Source of the DNA: Geobacillus stearothermophilus ATCC 12980
GTDB lineage: Bacteria; Bacillota; Bacilli; Bacillales; Anoxybacillaceae
Reading direction: 5' to 3'
Length of the DNA stretch: 64,000 nt
Assembly: GCF_030369615.1 (NCBI RefSeq)
Contig: NZ_CP128494.1
Location: 778,001 to 842,000, forward strand
The notes under the pieces are model-generated. The model worked only from the letters and a program-made list of their open reading frames with translations. It ran no database searches and had not been told where the DNA came from. Within the stretch, counting starts at the first letter, position 1. Every line of letters begins with the position of its first letter. The position numbers and the translations under genes were made by a program. Of the stretch, positions 19,666 to 28,730 are shown in pieces.

Positions 19666-20184
19666 ATGATCCGTAAAGCCACATGGGTCGACGCACTGGC
19701 CATCGCTTCGGTCCACGTCGAAAGTTGGAAGACGACGTACAGCGGCATCGTGCCGGACGCGTACTTGGAGACGTTGGCAGTGGGAGAAAAACAAACGTTA
19801 TGGGAGAAGGTGCTCCGCCAATCGGACCATTCCGTGTTTGTCGCCGAGGAAAACGGACGCGTCGTTGGATTCGTCTCCGGCGGACCAAATCGGGCAGCCG
19901 ACGGTCTGATAGCGAAGTATGACGGGGAGCTGTATGCGATTTATTTGCTTAAAGAGGTGCAAGGAAAAGGGCTCGGCCGGCAGCTCGTGCAAGCGCTCGT
20001 CGGCGATTTGACGCAAAAAGGCATTCATTCGCTGGTCGTCTGGGTGCTTGCCGACAATCCGTCACGCGGTTTTTACGAACGGCTTGGCGGTGAAAAACTG
20101 GCCGAGGAAAGGGTGGAAATCGGTGGAAAAGCATTATGGGAGTGGTGCTACGGCTGGCAAGACATGCAAACGATGAACGAGTAG
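19666..20184 (+). CDS. GNAT-family N-acetyltransferase
   Basis: About 172 residues with the acetyl-CoA binding signature near residue 100 (VQGKGLGRQLVQAL, the Q/R-x-x-G-x-G/A type loop) and the following beta-strand VVWVLADNPSRGFYERLGG. The start at ATG 19666 is set by GGGGAAAAGGGGG just upstream; the frame is open further upstream through the repeat but that part is not coding. The acceptor substrate is unknown. A small stem (GCTGCCGACAGTTCGGCAGC) sits just past the stop without a T run. Confidence 0.85.
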   Translation: MIRKATWVDALAIASVHVESWKTTYSGIVPDAYLETLAVGEKQTLWEKVLRQSDHSVFVAEENGRVVGFVSGGPNRAADGLIAKYDGELYAIYLLKEVQGKGLGRQLVQALVGDLTQKGIHSLVVWVLADNPSRGFYERLGGEKLAEERVEIGGKALWEWCYGWQDMQTMNE

Positions 20185-20224
20185 AGGGGCTGCCGACAGT
20201 TCGGCAGCTCAAAAAATTTGTTTT

Positions 20225-20288
20225 GTGAGTGATTACTCACTTTACAAAAAGGTTTATCTTTTTTATACTATATATGAGTGATTACTCA
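20225..20288 (+). promoter_or_regulatory. Promoter with two TetR-type operators (ABC exporter-tetR operon)
   Basis: TTTACA at 20241-20246 and TATACT at 20264-20269 have a 17-base spacer. The inverted repeat GTGAGT-GATT-ACTCAC at 20225-20240 abuts the -35 box, and TGAGT-GATT-ACTCA at 20275-20288 lies just after the -10 box. A repressor on both sites would block RNA polymerase. The TetR regulator three genes downstream is the obvious candidate, giving autoregulation. Confidence 0.8.
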
Positions 20289-20313
20289 CTACTATGCAAA
20301 AGGGAGAAAAGCA

Positions 20314-21042
20314 ATGACCGCCAATCCATGTATTCAAGTCGAGCGTGTCTCCAAGCGGTTTGGAAAAAAAGTAGTCATCGACGATGTGTCGTTGGAAGTC
20401 CAGACGGGGGAAATATTCGGCCTGCTCGGCCCGTCGGGGGCGGGCAAGACGACGTTGGTGCGCATGATCGCCGGCATTGATGCGGCGAGCGAAGGGACGA
20501 TTCGCGTGCTCGGCGTGAATATGCCCAATCTTGGCGCCATGAAGCGGATCGGCTTTATGGCCCAGTCGGATGCCCTGTACGGAGAATTGACTGCGCTGGA
20601 GAACATGCAATTTTTTGCTTCCATCTACGGGTTGCGAGGGAAAAAACAAAAGGAGCGGATCGATGACATGTTGGCGCTTGTCAACTTAACGAATGATCGA
20701 AAAAAGCTGGTGCACCAATATTCAGGAGGGATGAAGCGTCGGTTGTCGCTGGCGATCGCCTTGCTTCATGAACCGGACGTGCTTATTTTGGATGAGCCGA
20801 CGGTCGGCATCGATCCGGTGCTGCGCCAATCGATTTGGGCGGAGCTTGAGCGGATTCGCCAGCGCGGCACAACCATTGTCGTCACGACCCATGTGATGGA
20901 TGAAGCGGAAAAGTGCGGGCGGCTTGGCATGATTCGCGAAGGCCGTCTGATCGCCGTCGGCCGCCCGGATGAATTGAAACAGGAAGCAGGCGCGGAAACG
21001 ATTGAGCAAGCGTTTTTGACGTTTGGAGGTGTCCGTCGATGA
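20314..21042 (+). CDS. ABC transporter ATP-binding subunit (exporter type)
   Basis: A 242-residue ATPase with Walker A GPSGAGKTT near residue 40, Q-loop MAQSDALYGELT, signature YSGGMKRRLS and Walker B VLILDEPTVGID. It pairs with the following ABC-2 permease, whose start overlaps its stop by four bases. AAAAGGGAGAAAAG precedes ATG 20314. By family it powers export of a drug or lipid-like compound; the TetR partner points to xenobiotic response (inference). Confidence 0.92.
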   Translation: MTANPCIQVERVSKRFGKKVVIDDVSLEVQTGEIFGLLGPSGAGKTTLVRMIAGIDAASEGTIRVLGVNMPNLGAMKRIGFMAQSDALYGELTALENMQFFASIYGLRGKKQKERIDDMLALVNLTNDRKKLVHQYSGGMKRRLSLAIALLHEPDVLILDEPTVGIDPVLRQSIWAELERIRQRGTTIVVTTHVMDEAEKCGRLGMIREGRLIAVGRPDELKQEAGAETIEQAFLTFGGVRR

Positions 21043-22064
21043 GAGTGTTGGCCATTGTCGTCCGCATCATCCGCCAGTTTTTCCGCGACAAGCGCACGCT
21101 GGCGCTCATGATTGTCGCGCCGATGTTCGTCTTGTTGTTAATGGATTTGGTGTTTAATGGCGAAGAATACAAACCAGCCATTGCCGTCAGCGAACACGTG
21201 CCTGAGGTGGTTGTTGACAAGTTGAAAGAAGCAGGAGCGAACGTGAAAGAGCTGTCAGCAAAACAAGCGCGAAAGCAGCTGGACGATCAAGACATTGACG
21301 CGTGGCTTGACATGAGCGGAAGCGCTCCGCACCTTACGCTGGAAGGAAGCGACCCGACGGCCAATCAGGCGGTGATGGTCGCGGTGCAAAAGGCGTTTCA
21401 GTCCATGGCGCCCAAGCCCCCGTTTCAGCTGAAAACAACGTATTGGCACGGATCAAGCGACATGGCGTCATTTGATTATTTCGGCCCCGTGCTGATCGGC
21501 TTTTTCGTCTTCTTTTTTGTCTTTTTGATTGCTGGAGTGTCATTTTTGCGCGAGCGGACGAACGGGACGCTCGAGCGGCTGATGGCGACGCCGCTCAGGC
21601 GCTGGGAAATGGTCGCCGGCTACATGATCGGGTTCGGATTGTTTACGACGATTCAGGCAAGCTTAATTTCATGGTTTGCCATTGATGTGCTCGACATGAT
21701 GATGGAAGGTTCGTTCGGGTATGTGCTGCTCATTACGTTTTTGTTGGCGATGACGGCGCTTGCGCTTGGGATGCTGCTGTCGGCGTTCGCCAACAACGAG
21801 CTGCAAATGGTGCAGTTTATCCCGCTTGTCGTCGTGCCGCAAGTGTTTTTCTCGGGTTTGTTCAATCTCGACACGATGGAACAATGGCTTCGTTCCTTAA
21901 GCGTCATCATGCCGCTCACCTACGGGGCGGATGCGCTGCGCGATATTATGGTGCGCGGAGAAGGTTTTAGCGCCATCGCCGTGGATGTGTACGTGCTGCT
22001 TGGCTTTACGATGCTGTTTATGCTATTAAATGTAGTAGCATTGAAAAAATACCGCAAGCTGTAA
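21039..22064 (+). CDS. ABC-2 type transporter permease
   Basis: A 341-residue membrane protein: N-terminal helix at about residues 20-40, a long extracytoplasmic segment of about 110 residues, then five helices starting with YFGPVLIGFFVFFFVF. The motif FLRERTNGTLERLMATPL is typical of ABC-2 permeases of the YhfE/DrrB-like group. GGAGGTGTCC inside the ATPase 3' end serves as ribosome site. Works as partner of the preceding ATPase. Confidence 0.9.
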   Translation: MRVLAIVVRIIRQFFRDKRTLALMIVAPMFVLLLMDLVFNGEEYKPAIAVSEHVPEVVVDKLKEAGANVKELSAKQARKQLDDQDIDAWLDMSGSAPHLTLEGSDPTANQAVMVAVQKAFQSMAPKPPFQLKTTYWHGSSDMASFDYFGPVLIGFFVFFFVFLIAGVSFLRERTNGTLERLMATPLRRWEMVAGYMIGFGLFTTIQASLISWFAIDVLDMMMEGSFGYVLLITFLLAMTALALGMLLSAFANNELQMVQFIPLVVVPQVFFSGLFNLDTMEQWLRSLSVIMPLTYGADALRDIMVRGEGFSAIAVDVYVLLGFTMLFMLLNVVALKKYRKL

Positions 22065-22075
22065 GGAGTAGAGTC

Positions 22076-22729
22076 ATGAGCGAGCATTCATGGATTCAGG
22101 AATTGCTGCAAATCGGCGGCAAGGAAGGGCAGTTCAGTGAAAAGCAGCTGAAAATTTTGGAAGCCGCAGTGGAAATGTTTGCCGAAAAAGGCTATGCGGC
22201 GACTTCCACGAGTGAAATCGCCAAAAAGGCCGGGGTGGCGGAAGGGACGATCTTCCGCCATTATAAGACGAAAAAAGATTTATTGCTGGCCATCGTCACG
22301 CCGACGTTGTTTCATTCCGTCGCCCCGTTTTTGGCGAAAGAATTCGTCCGCGAAGTGTTTGACAACGAATATGAGACGTACGAACAGTTTTTGCGCGCGG
22401 TGCTCGCCAACCGCTACACCTTTGTGAAAACGTATTTGCCGGCGATTCGCGTGCTTTGGCAGGAGGTTGCCTTTCATTCCGAGATTAAACAGTGCTTTCA
22501 ACGCGTGTTTACCGAGCACGTGTATCCAAAATTCGCCCGCATTGTCCGCCATTTTCAAGAAAAAGGTGAGTTGGCCGAGCTGCCGGTCGATTCGGTCATC
22601 CGCTTGACGATCACATCGCTCGCCGGCTTTTTGGCCGCCCGCTTTCTCCTTTTGCCTGACCACAACTGGGACGATGAGGCGGAAATGGAACGGACGATTC
22701 ACGTGTTGATGAACGGTCTGCGGCGCTAA
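22076..22729 (+). CDS. TetR/AcrR-family transcriptional regulator
   Basis: 217 residues. N-terminal helix-turn-helix: KILEAAVEMFAEKGYAATSTSEIAKKAGVAEGTIFRHYKTKKDLL is a textbook TetR DNA-binding domain (residues about 25-70), followed by a helical ligand domain. It is the last gene of the exporter operon, 11 bases after the permease stop, with AAGGAGTAGAG before the ATG. The two palindromes at the operon promoter are its likely operators. Confidence 0.92.
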   Translation: MSEHSWIQELLQIGGKEGQFSEKQLKILEAAVEMFAEKGYAATSTSEIAKKAGVAEGTIFRHYKTKKDLLLAIVTPTLFHSVAPFLAKEFVREVFDNEYETYEQFLRAVLANRYTFVKTYLPAIRVLWQEVAFHSEIKQCFQRVFTEHVYPKFARIVRHFQEKGELAELPVDSVIRLTITSLAGFLAARFLLLPDHNWDDEAEMERTIHVLMNGLRR

Positions 22730-22731
22730 CC

Positions 22732-22768
22732 GGCCGGCTTCCGCGTGGGAGCCGGCCTAGCTGTTTTT
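22732..22768. terminator. Bidirectional terminator between tetR and hepT
   Basis: GGCCGGCTCCC/GGGAGCCGGCC-type stem (GGCCGGCTTCCGCGTGGGAGCCGGCC) followed by TAGCTGTTTTTCTT on the plus strand; the convergent hepT ends within it. Confidence 0.75.
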
Positions 22769-23176
22769 CTTAGCATAATCGAGGATGGCTTTCGTAAATT
22801 GTTTGAAATCATCAAGATGGTGTTCGACGATGGCTTGCAAGATGCCAAGGTTCAGTTGTTGATAGTCGTGAACGGCGATGTTGCGGAATCCGACCATCGC
22901 CTTCATCTTTTTGCTTATGGAAGGGGAGATGACCCCATGTTCTTCGAGGAGAGCGAATGCATCGCGGCTATGCTGCGGCAATCCGAATTTCTGCTCGGCC
23001 ACAATATGCATGGCCAAATCGATGCATGCCTCGCACGCCCGCTGTAAATTCAGAACGATCGAATCTTGTTTTGTGTAATTTTGTAAATTTTTTGGATCGC
23101 CGTTATATTCTTCACGAATTCGTTTCAGGCAGCGTTCGATCACGCTGATCTTGTTTAAAATGACATCACTTTTCAT
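22757..23176 (-). CDS. hepT: HepT-like ribonuclease toxin (DUF86)
   Basis: 139-residue helical HEPN-fold protein. The catalytic R-x4-H-x-Y motif is intact: RNIAVHDY near residue 96. HepT cuts tRNA or mRNA and is neutralised by its MntA partner, which adds AMP groups to the motif tyrosine (established for the family). It overlaps the mntA 3' end by 11 bases, so antitoxin is made first from the same transcript. GGGAGC lies before the ATG. Confidence 0.9.
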   Translation of the reverse strand: MKSDVILNKISVIERCLKRIREEYNGDPKNLQNYTKQDSIVLNLQRACEACIDLAMHIVAEQKFGLPQHSRDAFALLEEHGVISPSISKKMKAMVGFRNIAVHDYQQLNLGILQAIVEHHLDDFKQFTKAILDYAKKNS

Positions 23177-23573
23177 ATATGCTCCCGCTTTCCGTAATTT
23201 GTTTTAACACCGGTGCTCTCTCTTCGTTTAGTTTCACATACATTTTCAATGTTTTCATTTCGAACTCAGCCCGTTTCCGCTCGTCGCGGCAATCAATGGC
23301 TTTTCCCGTCGAGACGACTTGCGCTTGAAACACCGTGCTGGCTTGGCGCAAATCGACAAGATCGACATCTCGCCCTAACTTGTCAGCCAAATGCCCCGCG
23401 AGCCGAAACAGCTCATACGGATCATGCGGTTCGCCGTCGCTGACAAAGGCGATATCGACATCACTGTCCGGGCGCATCGCCCCACGGGCGGCTGAACCGA
23501 ACAGGTAGATGACGAACGGGTGAAGAGCCGGGCGGAGCGTCTGAATGATGATCGTCTCCATTTCGTTTGGCAA
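23166..23573 (-). CDS. mntA: MntA-like nucleotidyltransferase antitoxin
   Basis: Minimal nucleotidyltransferase of about 135 residues; the active-site motif GSAARGAMRPDSDVDIAFV gives GSx10DxD. It neutralises HepT by AMPylation. The frame runs up to 23684 without a ribosome site; CAAGGGGG stands nine bases before TTG 23573, which is therefore chosen, with ATG 23561 as an alternative. Toxin-antitoxin pair with hepT; no other mobile feature lies beside it. Confidence 0.88.
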   Translation of the reverse strand: MPNEMETIIIQTLRPALHPFVIYLFGSAARGAMRPDSDVDIAFVSDGEPHDPYELFRLAGHLADKLGRDVDLVDLRQASTVFQAQVVSTGKAIDCRDERKRAEFEMKTLKMYVKLNEERAPVLKQITESGSIYEK

Positions 23574-23867
23574 TCGCGATGCCCCCTTGCGTTTTTCTTC
23601 ATTATAGCAAAATCTTAATAGCAAAATCTTATTGTTCTTGGCGAAAAGATGGAAAAAGAAAAAGGGATGGCGATGATGCGCCAATCCCTCTGAGCGAAAG
23701 AAGCAGGGGATGATTGATTCATTTCCTCCTTACATACAAACTTCGGGGCGGCTCTTTTTGCTGCTCTTCCCTAAAACACTTCCTCACCCCGAAAACGGGA
23801 TGGGGCGATGTTCGAGTCATTCGGGTGATGGATGATATAGGTGTGCGCGTTGGGCGTTAAGCTACAA

Positions 23868-26000
23868 TTAGGCGATTTCCGCCACAATGGCATTGTCCTT
23901 GACATCGATACGGATCGCACGCACCGATTGATCCGCGTCAAGCAGGCAGTCGGCGATGTTGTCTTCGACATGCTCTTGGATGACGCGGCGGAGCGGGCGG
24001 GCGCCGAAGGCCGGATGGTAGCCAAGTTCGGCCAGTTTTTCTTTCGCCGCTTCGGTCACTTCGAGTTCGATGCCTTGTTCGCGCATCGCTGCTTTGACAT
24101 CAGCGAGCATTAAGTCGACGATCTCAAGCAAGTGTGCTTTTTCGAGCGGCTTGAACTCGATGATGGCGTCGAAGCGGTTCAAAAATTCCGGCTTGAAGTA
24201 GGCGCTCAAAGAGTCAAGGACGCTTGTTTGCCCGTTGCCCTCTTTTTCAAAGCCGACGGTGATTTTTTTGTCGGTCACCCCAGCGTTGCTTGTCGCGATG
24301 ATGACCGTGTCTTTGAAGCTGACGGTGCGGCCTTGGCTGTCGGTTAAGCGGCCGTCTTCCAAAATTTGCAAGAAGATGTGCTGTACATCCGGGTGCGCCT
24401 TTTCAATCTCGTCAAGCAAGATGATGCTGTACGGGTTGCGGCGCACTTTTTCCGTCAGCTGGCCGGCTTCTTCAAAGCCGACATAGCCCGGCGGCGAACC
24501 GATCAGCTTCGAGACGGAATGTTTCTCCATGTATTCGCTCATATCGAGGCGAATCATGGCGTCTTTTGTGCCAAACAGCTCTTCAGCGAGCGTTTTGGCG
24601 AGCTCCGTTTTCCCGACGCCGGTCGGGCCGACGAACAAGAACGAACCGATCGGGCGGTGTTTCGCTTTCAAGCCGGCGCGGCTGCGGCGAATGGCTTTGG
24701 CGACTTTTTTCACCGCTTCCGCTTGGCCGATCACTTTTTTCGCCAAGTGTTCTTCAAGATGTTTCATTTTTTCTTTTTCATCGGCTTGCAGCTTGCCGAC
24801 CGGGATGCCGGTTTTCTCGGCGATGATTTGTTCGATGTCGGCGGCATCGACGACAGGGCGTTCTTGGTTGACGCCTTGCTCGAGTTGTTTTTCGAGCTTC
24901 AGCTCTTCATCGCGCAGTTTCGCCGCCAATTCGTAGTTTTCTTCTTTCGCCGCTTGTTCTTTTTCTTTCGCGATTTGCATCAACCGCTCTTGCAGTTGTT
25001 TTTCATCGGTCGGACCGAGGCGCAAGTTCGCTTTCGAGCCGGCCTCGTCAAGCAAGTCGATCGCCTTGTCCGGGAGGAAGCGGTCTTGAATGTAGCGGTG
25101 CGACAGTTTCACGCACGCTTCGATCGCTTCATCCGTATAGCGGACATGGTGGAATTGTTCGTATTTCGGCTGGATGCCTTTTAAGATGACGATCGCTTCC
25201 TCAACGGTCGGCTCGTGGACGATGACCGGTTGGAAGCGGCGCTCAAGAGCCGCGTCTTTTTCAATTTGCCGGTATTCTTTGAGCGTCGTCGCCCCAACGA
25301 CTTGCAGTTCCCCGCGGGCGAGCGCCGGTTTTAAAATATTGCCGGCGTCCATCGAGCCTTCAGCGGCGCCAGCGCCGACGAGCAGGTGGATTTCGTCAAT
25401 GAACAAGATGATGTTTTTCCGCTCTTGCAATTCGGCGATGAGCCGTTTCATCCGCTCTTCAAATTGACCGCGGATGCCGGTGTTGGCGACAAGCGACGCC
25501 ACATCAAGCAAGTACACGTCTTTGTTCAATAGTTTTTCCGGCACTTGCCCTTCGGCGATTTTCAGCGCGAGCCCTTCAACGATGGCTGTTTTCCCGACAC
25601 CCGGCTCCCCGATCAACACCGGGTTGTTTTTGTTGCGGCGGTTTAAAATTTCGATCACGCGGGCGATTTCTTTGTCGCGGCCGATGACCGGATCGATCAA
25701 GCCCGCTTTGGCCATTTGCGTCAAGTTGCGGCCGAATTGATCCAAAAATCCACCGCCATGGCTTTGCGGGCGTTTCGCCATCGTTTTCGGCGCGCTCATT
25801 CCGGCGTTGGCGGCTGTGAACGGGCTAGTAAAGAAGTCATCAAAGGAAAACGGCGAAAAGCCGAAGTTCATTGGAATGGACAGTTGTTGTTTTTGCTTTT
25901 CATAGCATTCATGGCACAGGTGAAGTTGTTGTTTTTCCCCGTTCCATTGCAAGTTGACAAACACTGTTGCTTCACGTTGTTGGCATGCTTGGCAGCGCAT
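23868..26000 (-). CDS. clpE: ATP-dependent Clp protease ATP-binding subunit ClpE
   Basis: AAA+ unfoldase of about 710 residues that feeds ClpP with misfolded proteins during heat stress. The N-terminal zinc finger MRCQACQ...CHEC is the feature that separates ClpE from ClpC. Two ATPase modules follow: Walker A GEPGVGKT and GPTGVGKT, with a UVR-type coiled coil between (about residues 330-400). The frame extends upstream to 26105, but AAAAGGGGG before ATG 26000 and the zinc finger at the very start fix the start. CtsR sites control it. The neighbour ykvI is also next to clpE in B. subtilis. Confidence 0.95.
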   Translation of the reverse strand: MRCQACQQREATVFVNLQWNGEKQQLHLCHECYEKQKQQLSIPMNFGFSPFSFDDFFTSPFTAANAGMSAPKTMAKRPQSHGGGFLDQFGRNLTQMAKAGLIDPVIGRDKEIARVIEILNRRNKNNPVLIGEPGVGKTAIVEGLALKIAEGQVPEKLLNKDVYLLDVASLVANTGIRGQFEERMKRLIAELQERKNIILFIDEIHLLVGAGAAEGSMDAGNILKPALARGELQVVGATTLKEYRQIEKDAALERRFQPVIVHEPTVEEAIVILKGIQPKYEQFHHVRYTDEAIEACVKLSHRYIQDRFLPDKAIDLLDEAGSKANLRLGPTDEKQLQERLMQIAKEKEQAAKEENYELAAKLRDEELKLEKQLEQGVNQERPVVDAADIEQIIAEKTGIPVGKLQADEKEKMKHLEEHLAKKVIGQAEAVKKVAKAIRRSRAGLKAKHRPIGSFLFVGPTGVGKTELAKTLAEELFGTKDAMIRLDMSEYMEKHSVSKLIGSPPGYVGFEEAGQLTEKVRRNPYSIILLDEIEKAHPDVQHIFLQILEDGRLTDSQGRTVSFKDTVIIATSNAGVTDKKITVGFEKEGNGQTSVLDSLSAYFKPEFLNRFDAIIEFKPLEKAHLLEIVDLMLADVKAAMREQGIELEVTEAAKEKLAELGYHPAFGARPLRRVIQEHVEDNIADCLLDADQSVRAIRIDVKDNAIVAEIA

Positions 26001-26030
26001 GAGGCATACCCCCTTTTCTCTTATTCGGGA

Positions 26031-26092
26031 TTTGACTTTGACTTTCTTTGACCTTCCGACTTTATTATACTTTGACCTTTTTTGACTTTCAA
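26031..26092 (-). promoter_or_regulatory. SigmaA promoter and CtsR operators of clpE
   Basis: On the minus strand TTGAAA (26092-26087), 17 bases, TATAAT (26069-26064). CtsR heptad pairs: AGTCAAA-AAA-GGTCAAA at 26087-26071 inside the spacer, and GGTCAAA-GAA-AGTCAAA at 26053-26037 just downstream, with a further AGTCAAA half-site at 26037-26031. These match the CtsR consensus of two GGTCAAA-like heptads spaced by three bases. Heat stress should release repression. Confidence 0.92.
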
Positions 26093-26261
26093 GTGTTTTG
26101 TACAAAAAAATTGTGATAACGATGAAATGTTTTTGAAAAAATGGTGAATACTAATGTAGTTGCGGCAAAACTATGATAGAGTGAAAAACAGAAAAAGAGG
26201 CGGAAAAGACTCCGTCTTTGGTGCTCATGATGATCATGAATTTGAAGGAAAAAGGAGAAAG

Positions 26262-27014
26262 GTGAAGATGAGAAGACAGGTTGGTTTCGCGTTTGCTGTT
26301 GTACTTTTGGGGATGATGATCATGGTTGCTTGTACAAATCACAACAAGAAAGCCGAGACGCCGGCCGTGCTTGACGTGAAAATCGATGCGCCGGATCATA
26401 TCGATTTGAACAAGCCGACCAAGCTCGCCTGCGTCGTGACGTACGGCGGTGAAAAAGTGGACGATGCGAGCGAAGTCAAGTTTGAAGTATGGAAACACGG
26501 AAGCAGCGAGCGGGAAATGCTTGAAGCGAAGCATGACGGCGATGGCCGCTACTCGGTGGAAAAAACGTTTACCCAAGCGGGAACATATTCGGTCGTCGCC
26601 CATGTGACGGCGCGCGATATGCATAACATGCCGAAAAAAGATATTGTCGCCGGCAACCCGGAACAGGCGGCGACGGCCGACGGTGCGAGCGAAAATTCCC
26701 AAGGCAGTGCTGAAGAACACCATCATGGCACCGTCGCCATTTCGCTGTCGTCCCGTTCGTTCGAAGCCGGAAAACCGGCGGCGTTGACCGTCCGCCTCTC
26801 CAAAGATGGGAGGCCGTTGACAGGTGCGACCGTTCGTTTTGAGATTTGGCAGGCGGACAATAAGCATGAATTTGTCGATGCAAAGGAAAAAGGAAACGGC
26901 GAGTACGAAGCCATGGCCATGTTTGCCAACAAAGGAACGTATTCGGTGAAAGTGCACGTCGAAGGAAGCGGCGGGCTGCACGAACATCAAGTCGAACACG
27001 TGACAGTTCATTGA
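26262..27014 (+). CDS. FixH/YtkA-like lipoprotein with two repeated domains
   Basis: Signal peptide with lipobox MVACT at about residues 18-23, so a membrane-anchored exported lipoprotein of about 250 residues. Two copies of an Ig-like FixH/YtkA domain are seen: residues about 40-125 (VKFEVWKHGS, YSVVAHVTARDMH) and about 160-245 (VRFEIWQADN, YSVKVHVEGSG), joined by a His-rich linker (EEHHHGT). YtkA-like domains are often linked to copper or cytochrome oxidase biogenesis, but the role here is not known. AAGGAGAAAGG precedes GTG 26262 / ATG 26268. Confidence 0.75.
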   Translation: MKMRRQVGFAFAVVLLGMMIMVACTNHNKKAETPAVLDVKIDAPDHIDLNKPTKLACVVTYGGEKVDDASEVKFEVWKHGSSEREMLEAKHDGDGRYSVEKTFTQAGTYSVVAHVTARDMHNMPKKDIVAGNPEQAATADGASENSQGSAEEHHHGTVAISLSSRSFEAGKPAALTVRLSKDGRPLTGATVRFEIWQADNKHEFVDAKEKGNGEYEAMAMFANKGTYSVKVHVEGSGGLHEHQVEHVTVH

Positions 27015-27067
27015 TGGAAACGCGATTTCACATCGCATGCCATATTAATGAAGAGAGTTTGCGGTGT

Positions 27068-27102
27068 GTGAGAAGGCATCTTGTCTCGGATGCCTTCTTT
27101 TT
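27068..27102 (+). terminator. Terminator after the FixH-like lipoprotein gene
   Basis: GAGAAGGCATC-TTGTCTCG-GATGCCTTC followed by TTTTTTCG. Confidence 0.85.
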
Positions 27103-27173
27103 TCGTTCTGTCGTCTTTCTTGTCCATGCCGGACATATACATATATATGGAAAAGCAACGGACAAGGAGGGAG

Positions 27174-28220
27174 ATGGAGGATTTGGGCAAGAGACACGAT
27201 TGGTCGGAGGCGTGGCAAATCGCTGCTGTTTACGTTGGAACGGTGATTGGGGCAGGATTTGCGACCGGAAGAGAGATTATGGAATTTTTCACTCGTTATG
27301 GGACGGCTGGAACGGTTGGCATCATCATCAGCGGTTGTTTGTTTATATGGGGGGGCGCGCGGCTCATGGTGATGGCGCGCCGCATTGGAGCCGCGTCCTA
27401 TGATGAATTGAATCGCTATTTGTTCGGAAGAATGTTGAGTCCGTTTGTGACGCTTGTGATGACGGCGATGATCGCGGGGGTGACGGCGGTGATGATCGCC
27501 GGGGCGGGTGCCGTGTTTGAAGAGCAGATCGGCTGGCCGAGACAGGCGGGCGTCACACTGACGCTCGGTTTGGCGCTTCTTGTCATGTTGTTTGACCGCA
27601 AAGGGCTGTTTGGCGTCAACGTGTTCGTCGTGCCGATGATGATGATCTTGAGCGTTGCCGTATGGATCAAAATGATGATGGCTGGAGACTTATGCCGGCC
27701 GGATATAGCGGCATCGGATTATTCACTGAAGGCAATGTTGTCCCCGTTTTCGTATGCGGCGTTTAACTTGGCGATGGCGCAAGCGGTGTTGGTGCCCGTT
27801 GCCCGCGAAGCGGCCAGTGAGCGGGCGGTGAGGCGCGGAGCGATGTTGGGTGGGGGGATCCTAACAGGGTTGTTGCTTCTCAACCATATTGTGTTGCTGT
27901 CGTTTCCGCAAAAGGATGGTTACGATATTCCGATGGCCGAAGTAGTTCGTGCGTTTTTTGCCATGCTATATTGGTTGTATGTCGTCGTCATTTACGGAGA
28001 AATTTTTACCTCGGTCATCGGCGGCTTGTTTGGGCTTGCCCGTCAAGCGCGCATTTGGGTGCCGATCAGTGGAAAAGGGATCGGCGTGCTGCTCGTGTTG
28101 GTGTTTGTCGCGGTCAGCCCGTTTCGCTATGGGGAGTTGTTGTCGTTTCTTTATCCGCTGTTTGGCTACATGAGCCTGATGTTATTGTGGCTCCTTTGGC
28201 GCCGCAAGCTGCCGCGTTAG
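27174..28220 (+). CDS. ykvI: YkvI-family membrane transporter
   Basis: About 348 residues with 10 or so hydrophobic segments; VYVGTVIGAGFATGREIMEFF near the N-terminus resembles the unwound helix 1 of LeuT-fold transporters. The substrate of YkvI is not known. It lies between clpE and the queC operon as in B. subtilis, although a gerK operon is inserted here. Start is uncertain: AAGGAGG is only three bases before ATG 27174; TTG 27183 and ATG 27148 are alternatives. Confidence 0.82.
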   Translation: MEDLGKRHDWSEAWQIAAVYVGTVIGAGFATGREIMEFFTRYGTAGTVGIIISGCLFIWGGARLMVMARRIGAASYDELNRYLFGRMLSPFVTLVMTAMIAGVTAVMIAGAGAVFEEQIGWPRQAGVTLTLGLALLVMLFDRKGLFGVNVFVVPMMMILSVAVWIKMMMAGDLCRPDIAASDYSLKAMLSPFSYAAFNLAMAQAVLVPVAREAASERAVRRGAMLGGGILTGLLLLNHIVLLSFPQKDGYDIPMAEVVRAFFAMLYWLYVVVIYGEIFTSVIGGLFGLARQARIWVPISGKGIGVLLVLVFVAVSPFRYGELLSFLYPLFGYMSLMLLWLLWRRKLPR

Positions 28221-28227
28221 CAAACAG

Positions 28228-28291
28228 GCCCTTTCGCTTTCCCTGCCTCTTCTGTTCTGGTGCGGGGGTGAAAGGGCTTATTGTTTTTCCG
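28228..28291 (+). terminator. Terminator after ykvI
   Basis: GCCCTTTC...GAAAGGGC stem with an inner loop of about 40 bases, followed by TTATTGTTTTT. Confidence 0.65.
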
Positions 28292-28393
28292 TACACCGCC
28301 CACCCAATAGGCATTCCCTCGCTTTCATTGCATTTCGCAAAACGGGGGCTTTTTTCGAGATGGTCCTCCCGCATGCGGATGTTGAAAGCATGA

Positions 28394-28597
28394 TTACGAG
28401 CGAAAACGGGCGATCATCGCTTCCAAATTGCGGGCTGCGTCGGCCAGGGCGTCAGCTTCTCCCGCCAGTTCATGAAGAGCGAGTGTTTGCCGCTCGAGCC
28501 CCGCCTCCGTCTCTTGCACCATATCGGAAAAGTCGGCCGTTTCTGTCATTTTTTTCAACGCTCGTTTCGACCGACGCTGTTTCGTCAGTTCGCTCAT
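28394..28597 (-). CDS. Small coiled-coil hypothetical protein
   Basis: 67 residues, charged, predicted helical with a heptad-like C-terminal half (LERQTLALHELAGEADALADA). AAAGAGAA lies at a suitable distance before the ATG. No family recognised. It is divergent from the gerK operon, so it could be a sporulation or germination gene, but nothing in the sequence proves it. Confidence 0.5.
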   Translation of the reverse strand: MSELTKQRRSKRALKKMTETADFSDMVQETEAGLERQTLALHELAGEADALADAARNLEAMIARFRS

Positions 28598-28730
28598 AGA
28601 CGATTCTCTTTTTTTATTTATCTATTTTCAATAATATATAGAATATTTTGTCTAATCAATAAGATGAAAGGGGGATGCATAAAAATATCGATCGATTGGA
28701 AGACTATGCCGTAAACGGAAAGGCGAGGGG

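Noticed and set aside
20189-20208. GCTGCCGACAGTTCGGCAGC as terminator of the acetyltransferase gene
   Set aside because: A perfect stem, but followed by TCAAAAAATT and not by Ts on the coding strand, so not called as a terminator.
26151-27038. 295-codon minus-strand frame
   Set aside because: It is the shadow of the FixH-like lipoprotein gene, whose signal peptide, repeats and ribosome site on the plus strand are convincing.
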